A model generated the notes under the pieces. The model had not been told where the DNA came from, searched no databases, and worked only from the letters and a program-made list of their open reading frames with translations. Of a DNA stretch of 64,000 nt, positions 8,123 through 17,405 are shown one piece after another. The position numbers and the translations under genes were made by a program. The first letter of the stretch is position 1. Every line of letters begins with the position of its first letter. The stretch comes from Rhizobium sp. BT03 (GTDB lineage: Bacteria; Pseudomonadota; Alphaproteobacteria; Rhizobiales; Rhizobiaceae), in contig NZ_CP125641.1 in the NCBI RefSeq assembly GCF_030053155.1, positions 372,001 through 436,000 of the forward strand. The letters are read 5' to 3'.

Positions 8123-9124
8123 ATGGCGAGCACCTTACCCATTTCACTGGAGGATATTCGCGTGGCGGCGCGGCGGATCGCCGGCCGGGTTGTCGAAACA
8201 CCGATGGTGCAATCCGCGGCGCTTAGCGACATTGCGGGGGTTCCCGTCTGGCTGAAGCTCGAACATCGTCAGACGACCGGCAGCTTCAAGCTGCGCGGGG
8301 CGACGAACGCAGTGCTCGCCTTGTCGCCGGCAGAACGTGCGCACGGCGTCGTCGCCACCTCCACAGGAAATCACGGCCGTGCGCTTGCCTATGCGGCGAA
8401 GGCTGAAGGTGCCGTCGCGACGATCTGCATGTCGCGGCTGGTGCCGGAGAACAAGATCTCGGAGATCCGCCGCCTCGGCGCGGAGATTCGCATCGTCGGG
8501 CAATCACAGGACGAGGCGCAGCAGGAGGTCGACCGGCTGGTCGGCGAGGAAGGGCTGGTGATGGTGCCGCCTTTCGACGATCCTGACGTCGTCGCCGGGC
8601 AGGGGACACTCGGGCTCGAAATCATCGACGCCTTGCCGGAGGCATCAACGGTTCTGGTGCCGCTCTCGGGCGGCGGCCTGGCGGCAGGCGTCGCTGCTGC
8701 GATCAAGGGCGTCAATCCGAAGGTGAAGGTGATCGGCCTGACGATGGAGCGGGGCGCGGCGATGAAGGCGAGTCTCTATGCCGGCCGGCCGGTGCAGGTC
8801 GAGGAGCTGCCAAGCCTTGCCGACTCGCTCGGCGGCGGCATCGGCCTCGACAATCGCGTGACCTTCGCCATGTGCAGCGCCCTTCTCGACGACGTCATCC
8901 TGCTGACGGAGACGGAAATCGCTGCCGGCATGCGTCACGCTTATGCCGCCGAAGGCGAGATTCTGGAGGGAGCGGGCGCGGTCGGCATCGCCGCCCTGCT
9001 TGTGGGAAAGGTCAGCCCCGGCGGTCCCGTCGTTGCGATCCTGTCCGGGCGGAATGTCGACATGGAACAGCACCGCCGGGTGATCAATGGCCAGATGGTG
9101 ACGTTCGGGGAGGGTGGGCGATGA
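8123..9124 (+). CDS. eutB: EutB, PLP-dependent threonine dehydratase-like enzyme
   Basis: 333 residues of the fold-type-II PLP family. The cofactor lysine is in TTGSFKLRGA (K56) and the phosphate-binding glycine loop is SGGGLAAG (about 180). A dehydration of 5-hydroxyectoine or a derivative is inferred from family and cluster. The stop codon overlaps the eutC start (ATGA at 9121), indicating translational coupling. Confidence 0.88.
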   Translation: MASTLPISLEDIRVAARRIAGRVVETPMVQSAALSDIAGVPVWLKLEHRQTTGSFKLRGATNAVLALSPAERAHGVVATSTGNHGRALAYAAKAEGAVATICMSRLVPENKISEIRRLGAEIRIVGQSQDEAQQEVDRLVGEEGLVMVPPFDDPDVVAGQGTLGLEIIDALPEASTVLVPLSGGGLAAGVAAAIKGVNPKVKVIGLTMERGAAMKASLYAGRPVQVEELPSLADSLGGGIGLDNRVTFAMCSALLDDVILLTETEIAAGMRHAYAAEGEILEGAGAVGIAALLVGKVSPGGPVVAILSGRNVDMEQHRRVINGQMVTFGEGGR

Positions 9125-10113
9125 GCCGGATGATCATTCTGACGGAAGCGCAATTGCGAGAGATCGTCGGGCTCGACCGCGATGCGGTCGCCTGCATCGA
9201 AGAGGCTTTCGCAGCGCTTGCGACCAAAGCCGTCGCCATGCCGCCGATCCTGCGGCTCGACATTCCGGACTATCGCGGCGAGGTCGATGTGAAGACTGCT
9301 TATGTCCCCGGCATCGAAGGTTTCGCGATCAAGATCAGCCCCGGTTTCTTCGACAATCCGAAGATCGGCCTGCCGAGCACCAACGGTATGATGGTGCTGC
9401 TGTCGAGCCGGACCGGGTTGGTACAGGCACTGCTCTTGGACAATGGGTATCTCACCGACATACGCACGGCGGCGGCCGGCGCGGTCGCGGCCAAACATCT
9501 GTCGCGGCACAATGCGTCGGTGGCTGCCATCTTCGGGGCAGGCATGCAGGCGCGGCTGCAGCTTGAAGCGTTGAGGCTGGTGCGGCCGATCCGCGAAGCG
9601 AGGATATGGGCGCGGGATGCCGCCAAGGCCGAAGTCGCCGGGGGGGAATTGACCGGAAAACTCGGGTTTCCCGTCATCGCGATGTCGGACCCGAGAAAGA
9701 CAATCTCCGGCGCCGATCTCATCGTCACCACCACGCCCGCGGAAAGCCCCATCATTAAGGCCGGGTGGCTGGAACCTGGGCAGCATCTGACGGCCATGGG
9801 CTCGGATGCGGAGCACAAGAACGAGATCGCCCCCGCCGTCATCGCCGGCGCCGGCCTCTATGTCGCCGACAGCCTGAAGCAGACGCGGCGTCTTGGCGAG
9901 CTGCATCACGCAATCGACGCCGGCCTGATCGCGGACGACGCGGTCTTCGCCGAGCTCGGCGAGATCGTCGCCGGCAGGCTGCCGGGACGGATGAGCAACG
10001 ACCAGATCACCATCGCCGATCTCACCGGGACCGGTATCCAGGACACCGCCATCGCCACGTTCGCCTTCGCCCGCGCCGGTGCGGCGAATGTAGGCACCCC
10101 ATTCGAAAGCTGA
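9121..10113 (+). CDS. eutC: EutC, ornithine cyclodeaminase/mu-crystallin-like enzyme
   Basis: 330 residues of the ornithine cyclodeaminase / mu-crystallin family with an NAD(P)-binding Rossmann core (AAIFGAGMQARLQLEAL). The conserved TDIRTAAAGAVAAKHL precedes it. Start 9121 overlaps the eutB stop, and the reading frame open further upstream is only the shadow of eutB. With EutA and EutB it forms the accepted set for turning 5-hydroxyectoine into ectoine. Confidence 0.88.
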   Translation: MSRMIILTEAQLREIVGLDRDAVACIEEAFAALATKAVAMPPILRLDIPDYRGEVDVKTAYVPGIEGFAIKISPGFFDNPKIGLPSTNGMMVLLSSRTGLVQALLLDNGYLTDIRTAAAGAVAAKHLSRHNASVAAIFGAGMQARLQLEALRLVRPIREARIWARDAAKAEVAGGELTGKLGFPVIAMSDPRKTISGADLIVTTTPAESPIIKAGWLEPGQHLTAMGSDAEHKNEIAPAVIAGAGLYVADSLKQTRRLGELHHAIDAGLIADDAVFAELGEIVAGRLPGRMSNDQITIADLTGTGIQDTAIATFAFARAGAANVGTPFES

Positions 10114-10137
10114 CCGACGGAAAAGAAGGGAAAAAAC

Positions 10138-11319
10138 ATGACCCAGCCCAATCTCAAATTCTCGCTCGGCGAATATGCCGCGCGGCTGGAAAAGACACGG
10201 CGCGCCATGGAGGCGAAGGGCATTGACCTGCTTATTGTCAGCGACCCCTCGAACATGGCCTGGCTGACCGGCTATGACGGCTGGTCCTTCTATGTGCACC
10301 AGGCGGTGATCGTGCCGCCGCAGGGCGAACCGATCTGGTTCGGCCGCGGCCAGGATGCCAACGGCGCCAAGTTCACCGCCTATCTGCAGCATGACAACAT
10401 CGTCGGCTATCCCGATCATTACGTGCAGTCGACCGAGCGCCATCCGATGGATTACCTCGCCGGCATCTTGACGGAACGCGGCTTCGGCAAGCTGACGATC
10501 GGTGTCGAAATGGACAATTACTGGTTCTCGGCGGCCGCCTTCGCGGCGCTGCAGAAGCATCTGCCGAACGCGCGCTTCGTCGATGCGACCGCGCTGGTCA
10601 ACTGGCAGCGCGCGGTCAAGAGCGAGACCGAAATAAAATATATGCGCAATGCCGCCCGGATCGTCGAAGCCATGCACGCGCGCATCTTCGACAGGATCGA
10701 GGTCGGCATGCGCAAATGCGATCTGGTGGCGGAAATCTATGATGCCGGCACCCGCGGCGTCGATGGCATCGGCGGCGATTATCCGGCGATCGTGCCGCTG
10801 CTGCCGTCCGGGGTCGAAGCATCCGCGCCGCATCTGACCTGGGACGACCGGCCGCTGAAGAAGGGCGAGGGCACCTTCTTCGAGATTGCCGGCTGCTACA
10901 ACCGTTATCATCTGCCGCTGTCGCGCACCGTCTTCCTCGGCAAGCCGACCCAGGCTTTTCTCGACGCCGAGAAAGCGACACTCGAAGGTATGGAGGCCGG
11001 CCTTGCCGTCGCCAAGCCCGGCAATAGCTGCGAGGACATCGCCAATGCCTTCTTCGCGGTCCTGAAGAAATACGGCATCGTCAAGGACAACCGCACCGGT
11101 TACCCGATCGGCCTGTCCTATCCGCCGGACTGGGGCGAGCGCACCATGAGCCTGCGTCCCGGCGACCGGACGGAACTGAAGCCCGGCATGACTTTCCATT
11201 TCATGACCGGCCTCTGGCTCGACGACATGGGTTTCGAAACGACCGAAAGCATTCTCATCACCGACAGCGGCGTCGAATGCTTCGCCAACGTGCCGCGCAG
11301 ATTGATGGTCAAGGATTGA
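10138..11319 (+). CDS. doeA: Ectoine hydrolase DoeA (EutD), M24 peptidase fold
   Basis: 393 residues. An N-terminal creatinase-type domain (SLGEYAARLEKTRRAMEAKGID, SNMAWLTGYDGWSFY) precedes a C-terminal M24 pita-bread domain. DoeA/EutD opens the ectoine ring hydrolytically to N-alpha-acetyl-L-2,4-diaminobutyrate. It lies 24 bases behind eutC, with a GGAAAAGAAGGG-type site before the ATG, and directly before doeB. Confidence 0.92.
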   Translation: MTQPNLKFSLGEYAARLEKTRRAMEAKGIDLLIVSDPSNMAWLTGYDGWSFYVHQAVIVPPQGEPIWFGRGQDANGAKFTAYLQHDNIVGYPDHYVQSTERHPMDYLAGILTERGFGKLTIGVEMDNYWFSAAAFAALQKHLPNARFVDATALVNWQRAVKSETEIKYMRNAARIVEAMHARIFDRIEVGMRKCDLVAEIYDAGTRGVDGIGGDYPAIVPLLPSGVEASAPHLTWDDRPLKKGEGTFFEIAGCYNRYHLPLSRTVFLGKPTQAFLDAEKATLEGMEAGLAVAKPGNSCEDIANAFFAVLKKYGIVKDNRTGYPIGLSYPPDWGERTMSLRPGDRTELKPGMTFHFMTGLWLDDMGFETTESILITDSGVECFANVPRRLMVKD

Positions 11320-11326
11320 GGCTGTC

Positions 11327-12334
11327 ATGAACGAGATTGGCTTGCGGCCGTCGCCGATCAGCGCGACGGTGGATTTCACCGCCGAGGGTGTCCAGCACGG
11401 ATTCCTGCGTCTGCCTTACAGCCGCGACGATTCCGCCTGGGGATCGGTGATGATCCCGATAACGGTCATCCGGAACGGCAAGGGACCGACGGCGCTTCTG
11501 ACCGGCGGCAATCACGGCGACGAATATGAAGGACCGATCGCGCTCTTCGATCTTGCCCGTACGCTGAAGGCCGAGGAGGTAAGCGGCGTTGTCATCATCG
11601 TGCCGGCGATGAATTATCCGGCGTTCCTGGCCGGAGCCCGGACCTCGCCGATCGACAGGGGCAACATGAACCGCAGCTTTCCGGGCCGGCCGGACGGCAC
11701 GGTGACGGAGAAGATCGCCGACTACTTTCAGCGTGTGCTTCTGCCGATGGCGGATCTCGTGCTCGACTTTCATTCCGGCGGCAAGACGCTCGACTTTCTG
11801 CCGTTCTGTGCAGCCCATATCCTGTCGAACAAGCAGCAGGAAGCGAAGGCTTTCGAATTCGTCACGGCCTTTGCCGCACCCTATTCGATGAAGATGCTGG
11901 AGATCGATGCGGTGGGCATGTACGACACCGCCGCCGAGGAGATGGGCAAGGTCTTCATCACCACGGAACTCGGCGGCGGCGGCACCGCCACGGCCAAGAA
12001 CGCGGCGATCGCCAAGCGCGGCACCATGAACGTGCTGCGCCATGCCGGGATCGTCACCGGCGCCGTCGATGCCGGTCCGACGACCTGGCTCGACATGCCG
12101 GATGGCCGCTGTTTCTCCTTCGCGGAAGAGGGCGGTCTTATCGAACCTGTCATCGATCTCGGTGAAGCCGTCACTGAGAACGCCGTCATCGCCCGCATCT
12201 ATCCGACGGGGCGGACCGGCGAGGCGCCGCGCGAAATCCGCGCCGGTATGGACGGCATTCTCTGCGCCCGGCATTTCCCGGGCCTGGTCAAATCAGGCGA
12301 TTGTGTTGCGGTCGTCGCAACCGTCGACAAGTGA
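11327..12334 (+). CDS. doeB: N-alpha-acetyl-L-2,4-diaminobutyrate deacetylase DoeB (EutE)
   Basis: 335 residues of the succinylglutamate desuccinylase / aspartoacylase family. Zinc ligands are recognisable as TGGNHGDEYEGP (H63, E66) and VLDFHSGGKT (H149). It removes acetate to give L-2,4-diaminobutyrate, the substrate of DoeD and an inducer signal for EnuR in other species. It is the last gene of the rightward ectoine operon and is followed by a hairpin shared with the convergent chemoreceptor gene. Confidence 0.92.
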   Translation: MNEIGLRPSPISATVDFTAEGVQHGFLRLPYSRDDSAWGSVMIPITVIRNGKGPTALLTGGNHGDEYEGPIALFDLARTLKAEEVSGVVIIVPAMNYPAFLAGARTSPIDRGNMNRSFPGRPDGTVTEKIADYFQRVLLPMADLVLDFHSGGKTLDFLPFCAAHILSNKQQEAKAFEFVTAFAAPYSMKMLEIDAVGMYDTAAEEMGKVFITTELGGGGTATAKNAAIAKRGTMNVLRHAGIVTGAVDAGPTTWLDMPDGRCFSFAEEGGLIEPVIDLGEAVTENAVIARIYPTGRTGEAPREIRAGMDGILCARHFPGLVKSGDCVAVVATVDK

Positions 12335-12339
12335 GGTGA

Positions 12340-12375
12340 AAGGCCGCGGTCGGTCAAGCGGCTTGACGCGGCCTT
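12340..12375. terminator. Candidate bidirectional terminator
   Basis: Stem AAGGCCGCG / CGCGGCCTT (9 bp) with an 18-base loop between convergent doeB and the chemoreceptor gene. It overlaps the last codons of the latter. There is no strong T-run. Confidence 0.4.
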
Positions 12376-14171
12376 GACATGCTGCTTGCCGCATCGATCT
12401 GAAAGCGCCTGACGACCCCTTCCAATCTCTGCGTCTGGGCGCCGAGCGCGCGGCAGGCCGAAGCGGTTTCGACGGCCATGGCCGCATTGTGTTGCGTCAC
12501 CTGGTCGAGAGCGTTGACGGAGGCGTTGATCTCGCGGATCGCGACCGCCTGTTCGGAGGAGACCGAAACGATCCGGGCGATGAGCCCGGCAACCTGCTCG
12601 ACCTGTCCTTCGATTTCCTGAAGCGCCTTGCCGGTGCGGTTGACCAGCTCCACCCCGGTGGAAACCTGAGACGAGGAGGTGGAAATCAGCGCCCTGATCT
12701 CCTTGGCGGCGTTGGCCGAGCGCATGGCGAGTTCGCGCACCTCCTGCGCCACGACGGCGAAACCCTTGCCGGCTTCACCGGCGCGGGCAGCTTCAACGCC
12801 GGCATTGAGCGCCAGGAGATTGGTCTGGAAGGCGATTTCATCGATGACGTTGACGATGTCGCCGATCTGCGACGACGAGCCTTCGATCCGTTCCATGGCG
12901 GCGATCGCTTCGCGCACGACGGCCGCCGAACGTTCGGCGCTGGTGCGGGTCTCAGTCATCATGCCGGTTGCCTTGCCGGCATGTTCGGCGGCGTCTTTGG
13001 CCTTGGCATTCATCTCGTCGAGCGCGGTTGTGGCCTCTTCGAGCATGGCGGCCTGCTGTTCCGTGCGCGATGCGAGACTCTCGGTTGCACTCGTAATGTC
13101 GGCCGAGGAGCTATCCACTTGTTTGGAGGTCTGGGCGATTTCGGCCATCGAGGCGCAAAGCGCGTCCATGCTGTCGTTGAACTTGGCGCGCAACGTCTCG
13201 TAGGCGGCGGCAAAGGGTGTGGCGATCCGGCAATCGAGATTGCCGTGTGATAACTGGTCCAGGCCATGGGTCAGCTGAGCGATCACCGTTTCGCGGACCT
13301 GCTCGTCGGCGGCTTTGTCGGCCATCTGGCTGCGTTCGCGTTCAAACTCCGCATCGCGAAGCGCCGTCTCGCGCTTCTGCGCGTCCTGACGCTCAAGCGC
13401 GTTGCTGCGGAAGACCGCCACGGCCTTGGACATGGCGCCGATCTCGTCGGAACGGCTGGCATAGGGAACCTCGGTCGAAAAATCGCCGTCCGCGAGATTG
13501 CCCATATAGGCCTTCATGCCGTCGAGCGGCACGATCGCCCGGCGGCGCAGGAGGTAGAGCCCGACCAGCAACAAAGCGAAGGATCCCAAGCCGGCGCCAC
13601 CCGCATAGATCGTCCAGGTGACGATTTCCGAGGCGGCATTGTGCTCCTCGCCCTTCAGGAAGGCGTCGGAATTGGCGACGAGCTTCTCCACCGCGTCCTG
13701 ATGCGAATGAAAGGCGATGCGCAACTGCTCGATCGCACCATGCGCCTTGTCTTCATCCTTGGCGTTCAAAGCCGGGATGATCTCGCGGTTCATCACCCCC
13801 CAGAATGCATCGCCCTTGGCGAGCACATCATCTTCAAGCTCGTCCTTCAAAGCCTGCGGCAGGCGGGTGGTTTTCCAATAGGCGCGGCGGTCGTCGTAGG
13901 CGGCCTTGAGATTGGCGATCTTGGCAAGATTGGTGTCGGTGAGCTCGGGAAATTTGCTCGCTTCGAAAGAGAGCATATAGGATTCGACCACAAACAGCGG
14001 CGGCGGCAGGATATCGGCGATCAGATCCTTGCCGTAGACGACCTGCTCATAAACCGGGCCGTTGACTTTCAGCCGTTCGAGCGCCGATTGCTGCAATCCG
14101 ATCGACATGAAAAGGCCGGCTGAAACGGCGACACCAAACGCCACCAGACTGCGCGCAATAGTAAAGGCCAA
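12354..14171 (-). CDS. Methyl-accepting chemotaxis protein, membrane-bound
   Basis: 605 residues. First membrane helix at about 7-25, periplasmic sensor about 30-185 (with [18 protein letters not shown] near 50-67), second helix about 188-207, HAMP about 205-258, then a long coiled-coil signalling domain. The hairpin tip is recognisable as [26 protein letters not shown]. The ligand is unknown. It converges on the ectoine operon, which makes an osmolyte ligand conceivable but unproven. No C-terminal CheR-tether pentapeptide is seen. Confidence 0.9.
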   Translation of the reverse strand: MAFTIARSLVAFGVAVSAGLFMSIGLQQSALERLKVNGPVYEQVVYGKDLIADILPPPLFVVESYMLSFEASKFPELTDTNLAKIANLKAAYDDRRAYWKTTRLPQALKDELEDDVLAKGDAFWGVMNREIIPALNAKDEDKAHGAIEQLRIAFHSHQDAVEKLVANSDAFLKGEEHNAASEIVTWTIYAGGAGLGSFALLLVGLYLLRRRAIVPLDGMKAYMGNLADGDFSTEVPYASRSDEIGAMSKAVAVFRSNALERQDAQKRETALRDAEFERERSQMADKAADEQVRETVIAQLTHGLDQLSHGNLDCRIATPFAAAYETLRAKFNDSMDALCASMAEIAQTSKQVDSSSADITSATESLASRTEQQAAMLEEATTALDEMNAKAKDAAEHAGKATGMMTETRTSAERSAAVVREAIAAMERIEGSSSQIGDIVNVIDEIAFQTNLLALNAGVEAARAGEAGKGFAVVAQEVRELAMRSANAAKEIRALISTSSSQVSTGVELVNRTGKALQEIEGQVEQVAGLIARIVSVSSEQAVAIREINASVNALDQVTQHNAAMAVETASACRALGAQTQRLEGVVRRFQIDAASSMSRPRQAA

Positions 14172-14414
14172 GGTTCGTCTCCAAATAACTTTTGGCTTCT
14201 CGCTTGCGAGATGCCTGATCTACGTACCGCATTATTTCGCACGAACGCTGAAATATGGTTAATTCTTTTGGGTATCAGAAGTTGATCGGCCTGCCCGGGG
14301 CAGCGGCAGGCGTCCAAAATTGGGGTGATCAGCGGCAATAGCTATTTTGGTAGCATTATCTTCGTCTCTGCGACGGGGATGACGAGCGTTAAACTCGTCG
14401 GAAAGGAGATCAGC

Positions 14415-14663
14415 ATGGCCGAATCTCGGTTTACCGTACGAAGCGCAAAGGCGTGTGATCTTGCACGACGGCTTGCCCGCCGCGAAAATCGCTCAGTTGC
14501 AGAGATTGTCGAGCGGGCGCTTGAGCACTATGAGACATGGCAGGCCGAGCGCGAGCCGGCCATGTCCTTCTATGCCCGCCTTTCAGCACAAGCCGGCACG
14601 GATATCGATCTTGGAACAGTGGTCGATGGAAGCCGCGAGATTCACAAAGGCATAGAGCTTTGA
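14415..14663 (+). CDS. Orphan VapB-type antitoxin
   Basis: 82 residues. The start is at ATG 14415 behind a strong GGAAAGGAGAT. The sequence (AKACDLARRLARRENRSVAEIVERALEHYE) resembles VapB/PSK-type antitoxins, ending in REIHKGIEL where VapB proteins usually run into the toxin start. No PIN-domain toxin follows: 14664-14807 shows no matching frame. It is therefore an orphan antitoxin, possibly left behind by loss of vapC. Confidence 0.65.
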   Translation: MAESRFTVRSAKACDLARRLARRENRSVAEIVERALEHYETWQAEREPAMSFYARLSAQAGTDIDLGTVVDGSREIHKGIEL

Positions 14664-14807
14664 ATTTCTCGATGAATGGCCGCCGGGCGCTGAGAGCGGA
14701 TAACATTCCCTTGAGCGGCGGTGGTCAAAATTATCAATATCGTTCGGTTGTATAAGACGATACAGGTTCGGAATAATTCTATGTTTATTGGATTGTTCTT
14801 GGGACGG

Positions 14808-15056
14808 TTAGGCCAATCGCATCAGCATTTGATTGAGGTCGCCGATCTCGCGCAGCAGCTCGACCAATCTATCCGTATCGGCCTGGCTGAGCCGGCCCGT
14901 TTGGCCGCTGCCGTTCCAAAGCTTTTGGAGTTCCTGGCTCATCTCACGCGCGCTCTGCATGATTTCGATGATTTGTGTGCGGTTTTCCCAGGTTGCGACG
15001 ATGGTCGGCTCGTCCATCTCGATCGGCATCTCCGGTTCGCGTTCCAGCAAAAGCAA
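14808..15056 (-). CDS. Small conserved-looking hypothetical protein
   Basis: About 82 residues if translation starts at TTG 15056, which has AAGAGG 9 bases ahead. Alternatives are ATG 15029 or ATG 15017. The core DEPTIVATWENRTQIIEIMQ and a helical C-terminus (LVELLREIGDLNQMLMRLA) suggest a small helical cytosolic protein. No family is recognised. Confidence 0.5.
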   Translation of the reverse strand: MLLLEREPEMPIEMDEPTIVATWENRTQIIEIMQSAREMSQELQKLWNGSGQTGRLSQADTDRLVELLREIGDLNQMLMRLA

Positions 15057-15159
15057 TTTAGTATTCCTCTTGGGCAATGATGATCTGGTTCGAACAGCGC
15101 CCATCGCGCAGGCGGTGGGCATCTTTGCAATTGCGCGTGAACACGGCTGAAACTCAAAC

Positions 15160-15198
15160 GATTGGCTAGCGGGTGTGGGGCGAACCCGTTAGCCAATC
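15160..15198 (-). terminator. Hairpin downstream of the DUF5666-like gene
   Basis: 15-bp stem GATTGGCTAGCGGGT / ACCCGTTAGCCAATC (one G-U pair) with a 9-base loop. It lies 93 bases after the end of the leftward operon and is followed on that strand by GTTTGAGTTT. Confidence 0.55.
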
Positions 15199-15290
15199 GG
15201 CAAACCCTTCCTGGAATCACCCAAAGCAGGATCCGCAAGAGCAATAAAATGGGAAAATTTCCCATTTGTCAATGAGGGTGATGCACGTTT

Positions 15291-16364
15291 TCAGTGCGGA
15301 CCCGGAGGCGGCGGCGACCCGGGAGGCGGGCCGCCAGGGCCGGATGGCGGGCCTCGCCTGTCCGGATCCGGAAAATCCCCGCCTGGGCCGCCTCTGCCGA
15401 AAGGCCCGCGATCTGGCCGCGGTCCGTCCCAAGGGCCGTGCGGCGGGCGGGAACCAAAGCCATCAGGCCCGCCTCCGCCGGGAAAGCCGGTCATTCTGCT
15501 CGAATCCCGCACGCCTATATCGACAAAACCATGACCGTCGGGAGAGGGCCGCATCGAGCCGGACGGCGCCGAACCCCCAGGCCCGGAACCAGCCGCGCCT
15601 CTGTCCGTTGGCCGGAAAGTCTCGATATTGACGATGCCGCGTTTCAAGCCCGGCACCACGGGTTCGGCCCGAATGCGCGTAATCACCAACCGATCGGCGA
15701 TAGCCTTCAGACGCACCAGCGTTTGTTTGCCGGCGAAGTAGCCATGCGTGCTTCCAAGCGAAAGGCCGCCGATCAGGACGCGGCTGCCGCTCCTGACGGG
15801 GACGCCGCGGACATGGGCGCCATCGGAAACGGAGCGGGGCTCGATACGCCGGGCAATGATCGTGCCGTCAGGTTTGCGGATGCCGAACACGGCGACCCGC
15901 TTGCCTTTCCGCAGGCCTTTCGTCGCCAAACCTGATGTGTCGACGGTTTGCGAAAGTATCCTTATCCCGGTCTTGTCAATCCGGTCGATGCGGCCCTGGA
16001 CCTCGCTGACGATCGTGATGCGGGCGGCGCGTTTTCCGGTGAGCAGCACCCGCGCGACATGACCGACCTTCATCGCGCTCGCGGGGACGCGCCGCCCATC
16101 GATCTCGATCGGCGTCCTTGCGCTGAACGGTATGTGGATATTGTTGACGATGATGCTGCCGAAGCCCTGGATGGTGCCGACGATGCCGGTTCCGCCGATA
16201 CCGTGATCTTCGTTCTCTCCGCCTCCCTGGATGGAAAGACCGGATCCGCCGATTCCATGATCGCTGGTGCCCGTCGACTGCGCGGCGGCAGGTTCCGCCC
16301 GCAGGAGCGGAAGCGCTATCCCGCCCAACAGAAACTGTCTTCTCGAGATCGCCGACGGAGTCAT
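15291..16364 (-). CDS. Tat-exported DUF5666-like protein with Pro/Gly-rich tail
   Basis: 357 residues. The N-terminus carries a twin-arginine signal (ISRRQFLLGGIALPLL). The middle holds repeated beta-rich units reminiscent of DUF5666 (GTIQGFGSIIVNNIHI, VQGRIDRIDKTGIRIL). The last ~100 residues are extremely rich in proline and glycine. It is probably exported folded to the periplasm or surface. The start codon overlaps the stop of the upstream DUF6502 gene (16361-16364). Function unknown; pairing of DUF5666 and DUF6502 genes is known from other proteobacteria. Confidence 0.75.
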   Translation of the reverse strand: MTPSAISRRQFLLGGIALPLLRAEPAAAQSTGTSDHGIGGSGLSIQGGGENEDHGIGGTGIVGTIQGFGSIIVNNIHIPFSARTPIEIDGRRVPASAMKVGHVARVLLTGKRAARITIVSEVQGRIDRIDKTGIRILSQTVDTSGLATKGLRKGKRVAVFGIRKPDGTIIARRIEPRSVSDGAHVRGVPVRSGSRVLIGGLSLGSTHGYFAGKQTLVRLKAIADRLVITRIRAEPVVPGLKRGIVNIETFRPTDRGAAGSGPGGSAPSGSMRPSPDGHGFVDIGVRDSSRMTGFPGGGGPDGFGSRPPHGPWDGPRPDRGPFGRGGPGGDFPDPDRRGPPSGPGGPPPGSPPPPGPH

Positions 16365-17221
16365 TCGTCTGTCTCCGTCGCGGAAGCGGCAGCCTGAGGA
16401 TCCGGTTCACGCTCCTCGGTCATGACGTAGACGCCCGAGATCCAGCGGCTGTTGCCGCCGGGATCGTCCTTGATGGCCTGATGGGCGATCTTGTTGAGCC
16501 TGAGGAGCATCGCCATGCTTTCCTCGCGGGCCATTTCGTCGAGCCGGGCGGCCAGATCAGGCGACATCCCATCATAATGGACGGCGCGTTCGAAATAGGG
16601 AGGAGGGTCGTTCATCAGGTTCATGACCGACGCCTGCACATGATCGCGAAGGTTGCGGGTAAAATAATGCCGGCGGGCGTCGTCGCCGGCATTGGGGACG
16701 ATCGATGAAAGGTTGAGCCGCACCCAGCCATTGTCGTCGACAACGGCGATGCCCCTGTCCAGCCACTCGTCGAGGATGGAGCGGGGATGGACGTCTTTGG
16801 TTATGTCGCTCACCAGGCTCTCGAACGACGGACCCCCGTCGACGGATGTCCGGGGCAGGGCGCTCGGCCTGTCGTCGGCATCGCAATAAAGCGGATCGGC
16901 AAGCCACCGGGCGAGGATGCGGCTCGTCTGCGAAACGCCGACGGTCAGGAACGATGGGTCAAGCACCTGTCCGCGCAGCCGGTTGACGTCCTTGCGGTGA
17001 ATGCCGGTCAGGAGCGAGATGCGGCTATCGGTCTGCTGCTTGTTCGGCAGCGCGAATTCCTTCTCCGCCACCTCGATATAAAGCCGGCGAAGGACGGCGG
17101 AAAAAGCGGTGAAGTTGAAGCCGGAGGCGAGAGCGAGTTTGACCAGTGGGCGAAGCACGCGGACCAGCATGGCCTGCAGGGTCTCTTCGGAGAACGGAAG
17201 CTTCGCGCGCGGCTTTGACAT
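16361..17221 (-). CDS. DUF6502 family protein
   Basis: 286 residues from ATG 17221, beginning MSKPRAKLPFSEETLQAMLV. An N-terminal helical DNA-binding-like part (SRISLLTGIHRKDVNRLRGQ, about 75-95) resembles a winged helix, followed by helices typical of DUF6502. The strong sequence start supports this ATG over in-frame starts at 17251 and 17326, though its ribosome-binding site is weak. It is co-transcribed with the DUF5666-like Tat substrate and may regulate it; this is inference. Confidence 0.75.
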   Translation of the reverse strand: MSKPRAKLPFSEETLQAMLVRVLRPLVKLALASGFNFTAFSAVLRRLYIEVAEKEFALPNKQQTDSRISLLTGIHRKDVNRLRGQVLDPSFLTVGVSQTSRILARWLADPLYCDADDRPSALPRTSVDGGPSFESLVSDITKDVHPRSILDEWLDRGIAVVDDNGWVRLNLSSIVPNAGDDARRHYFTRNLRDHVQASVMNLMNDPPPYFERAVHYDGMSPDLAARLDEMAREESMAMLLRLNKIAHQAIKDDPGGNSRWISGVYVMTEEREPDPQAAASATETDE

Positions 17222-17405
17222 CAAGAAAACACTCGGCCTGTGAAAGACCATTGCCGGCAGACTTCGGCAATCGTCCTTGGTCTTCCCTATGGCAAAGCCT
17301 ACACTGCCGCAACGCACCGGCGACATGCAAGCCCGGCCGATGCCGTGCTTGCAGGCGGCGCAGGCACGATCGCGCAGCCTTCCGGAAGTTGTTTTTCGTA
17401 TTCTA

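Noticed and set aside
8941-11379. 812-codon open frame on the minus strand
   Set aside because: It lies antisense across eutB, eutC and doeA. Those carry clear family motifs and coupled spacing, so this is a high-GC shadow frame.
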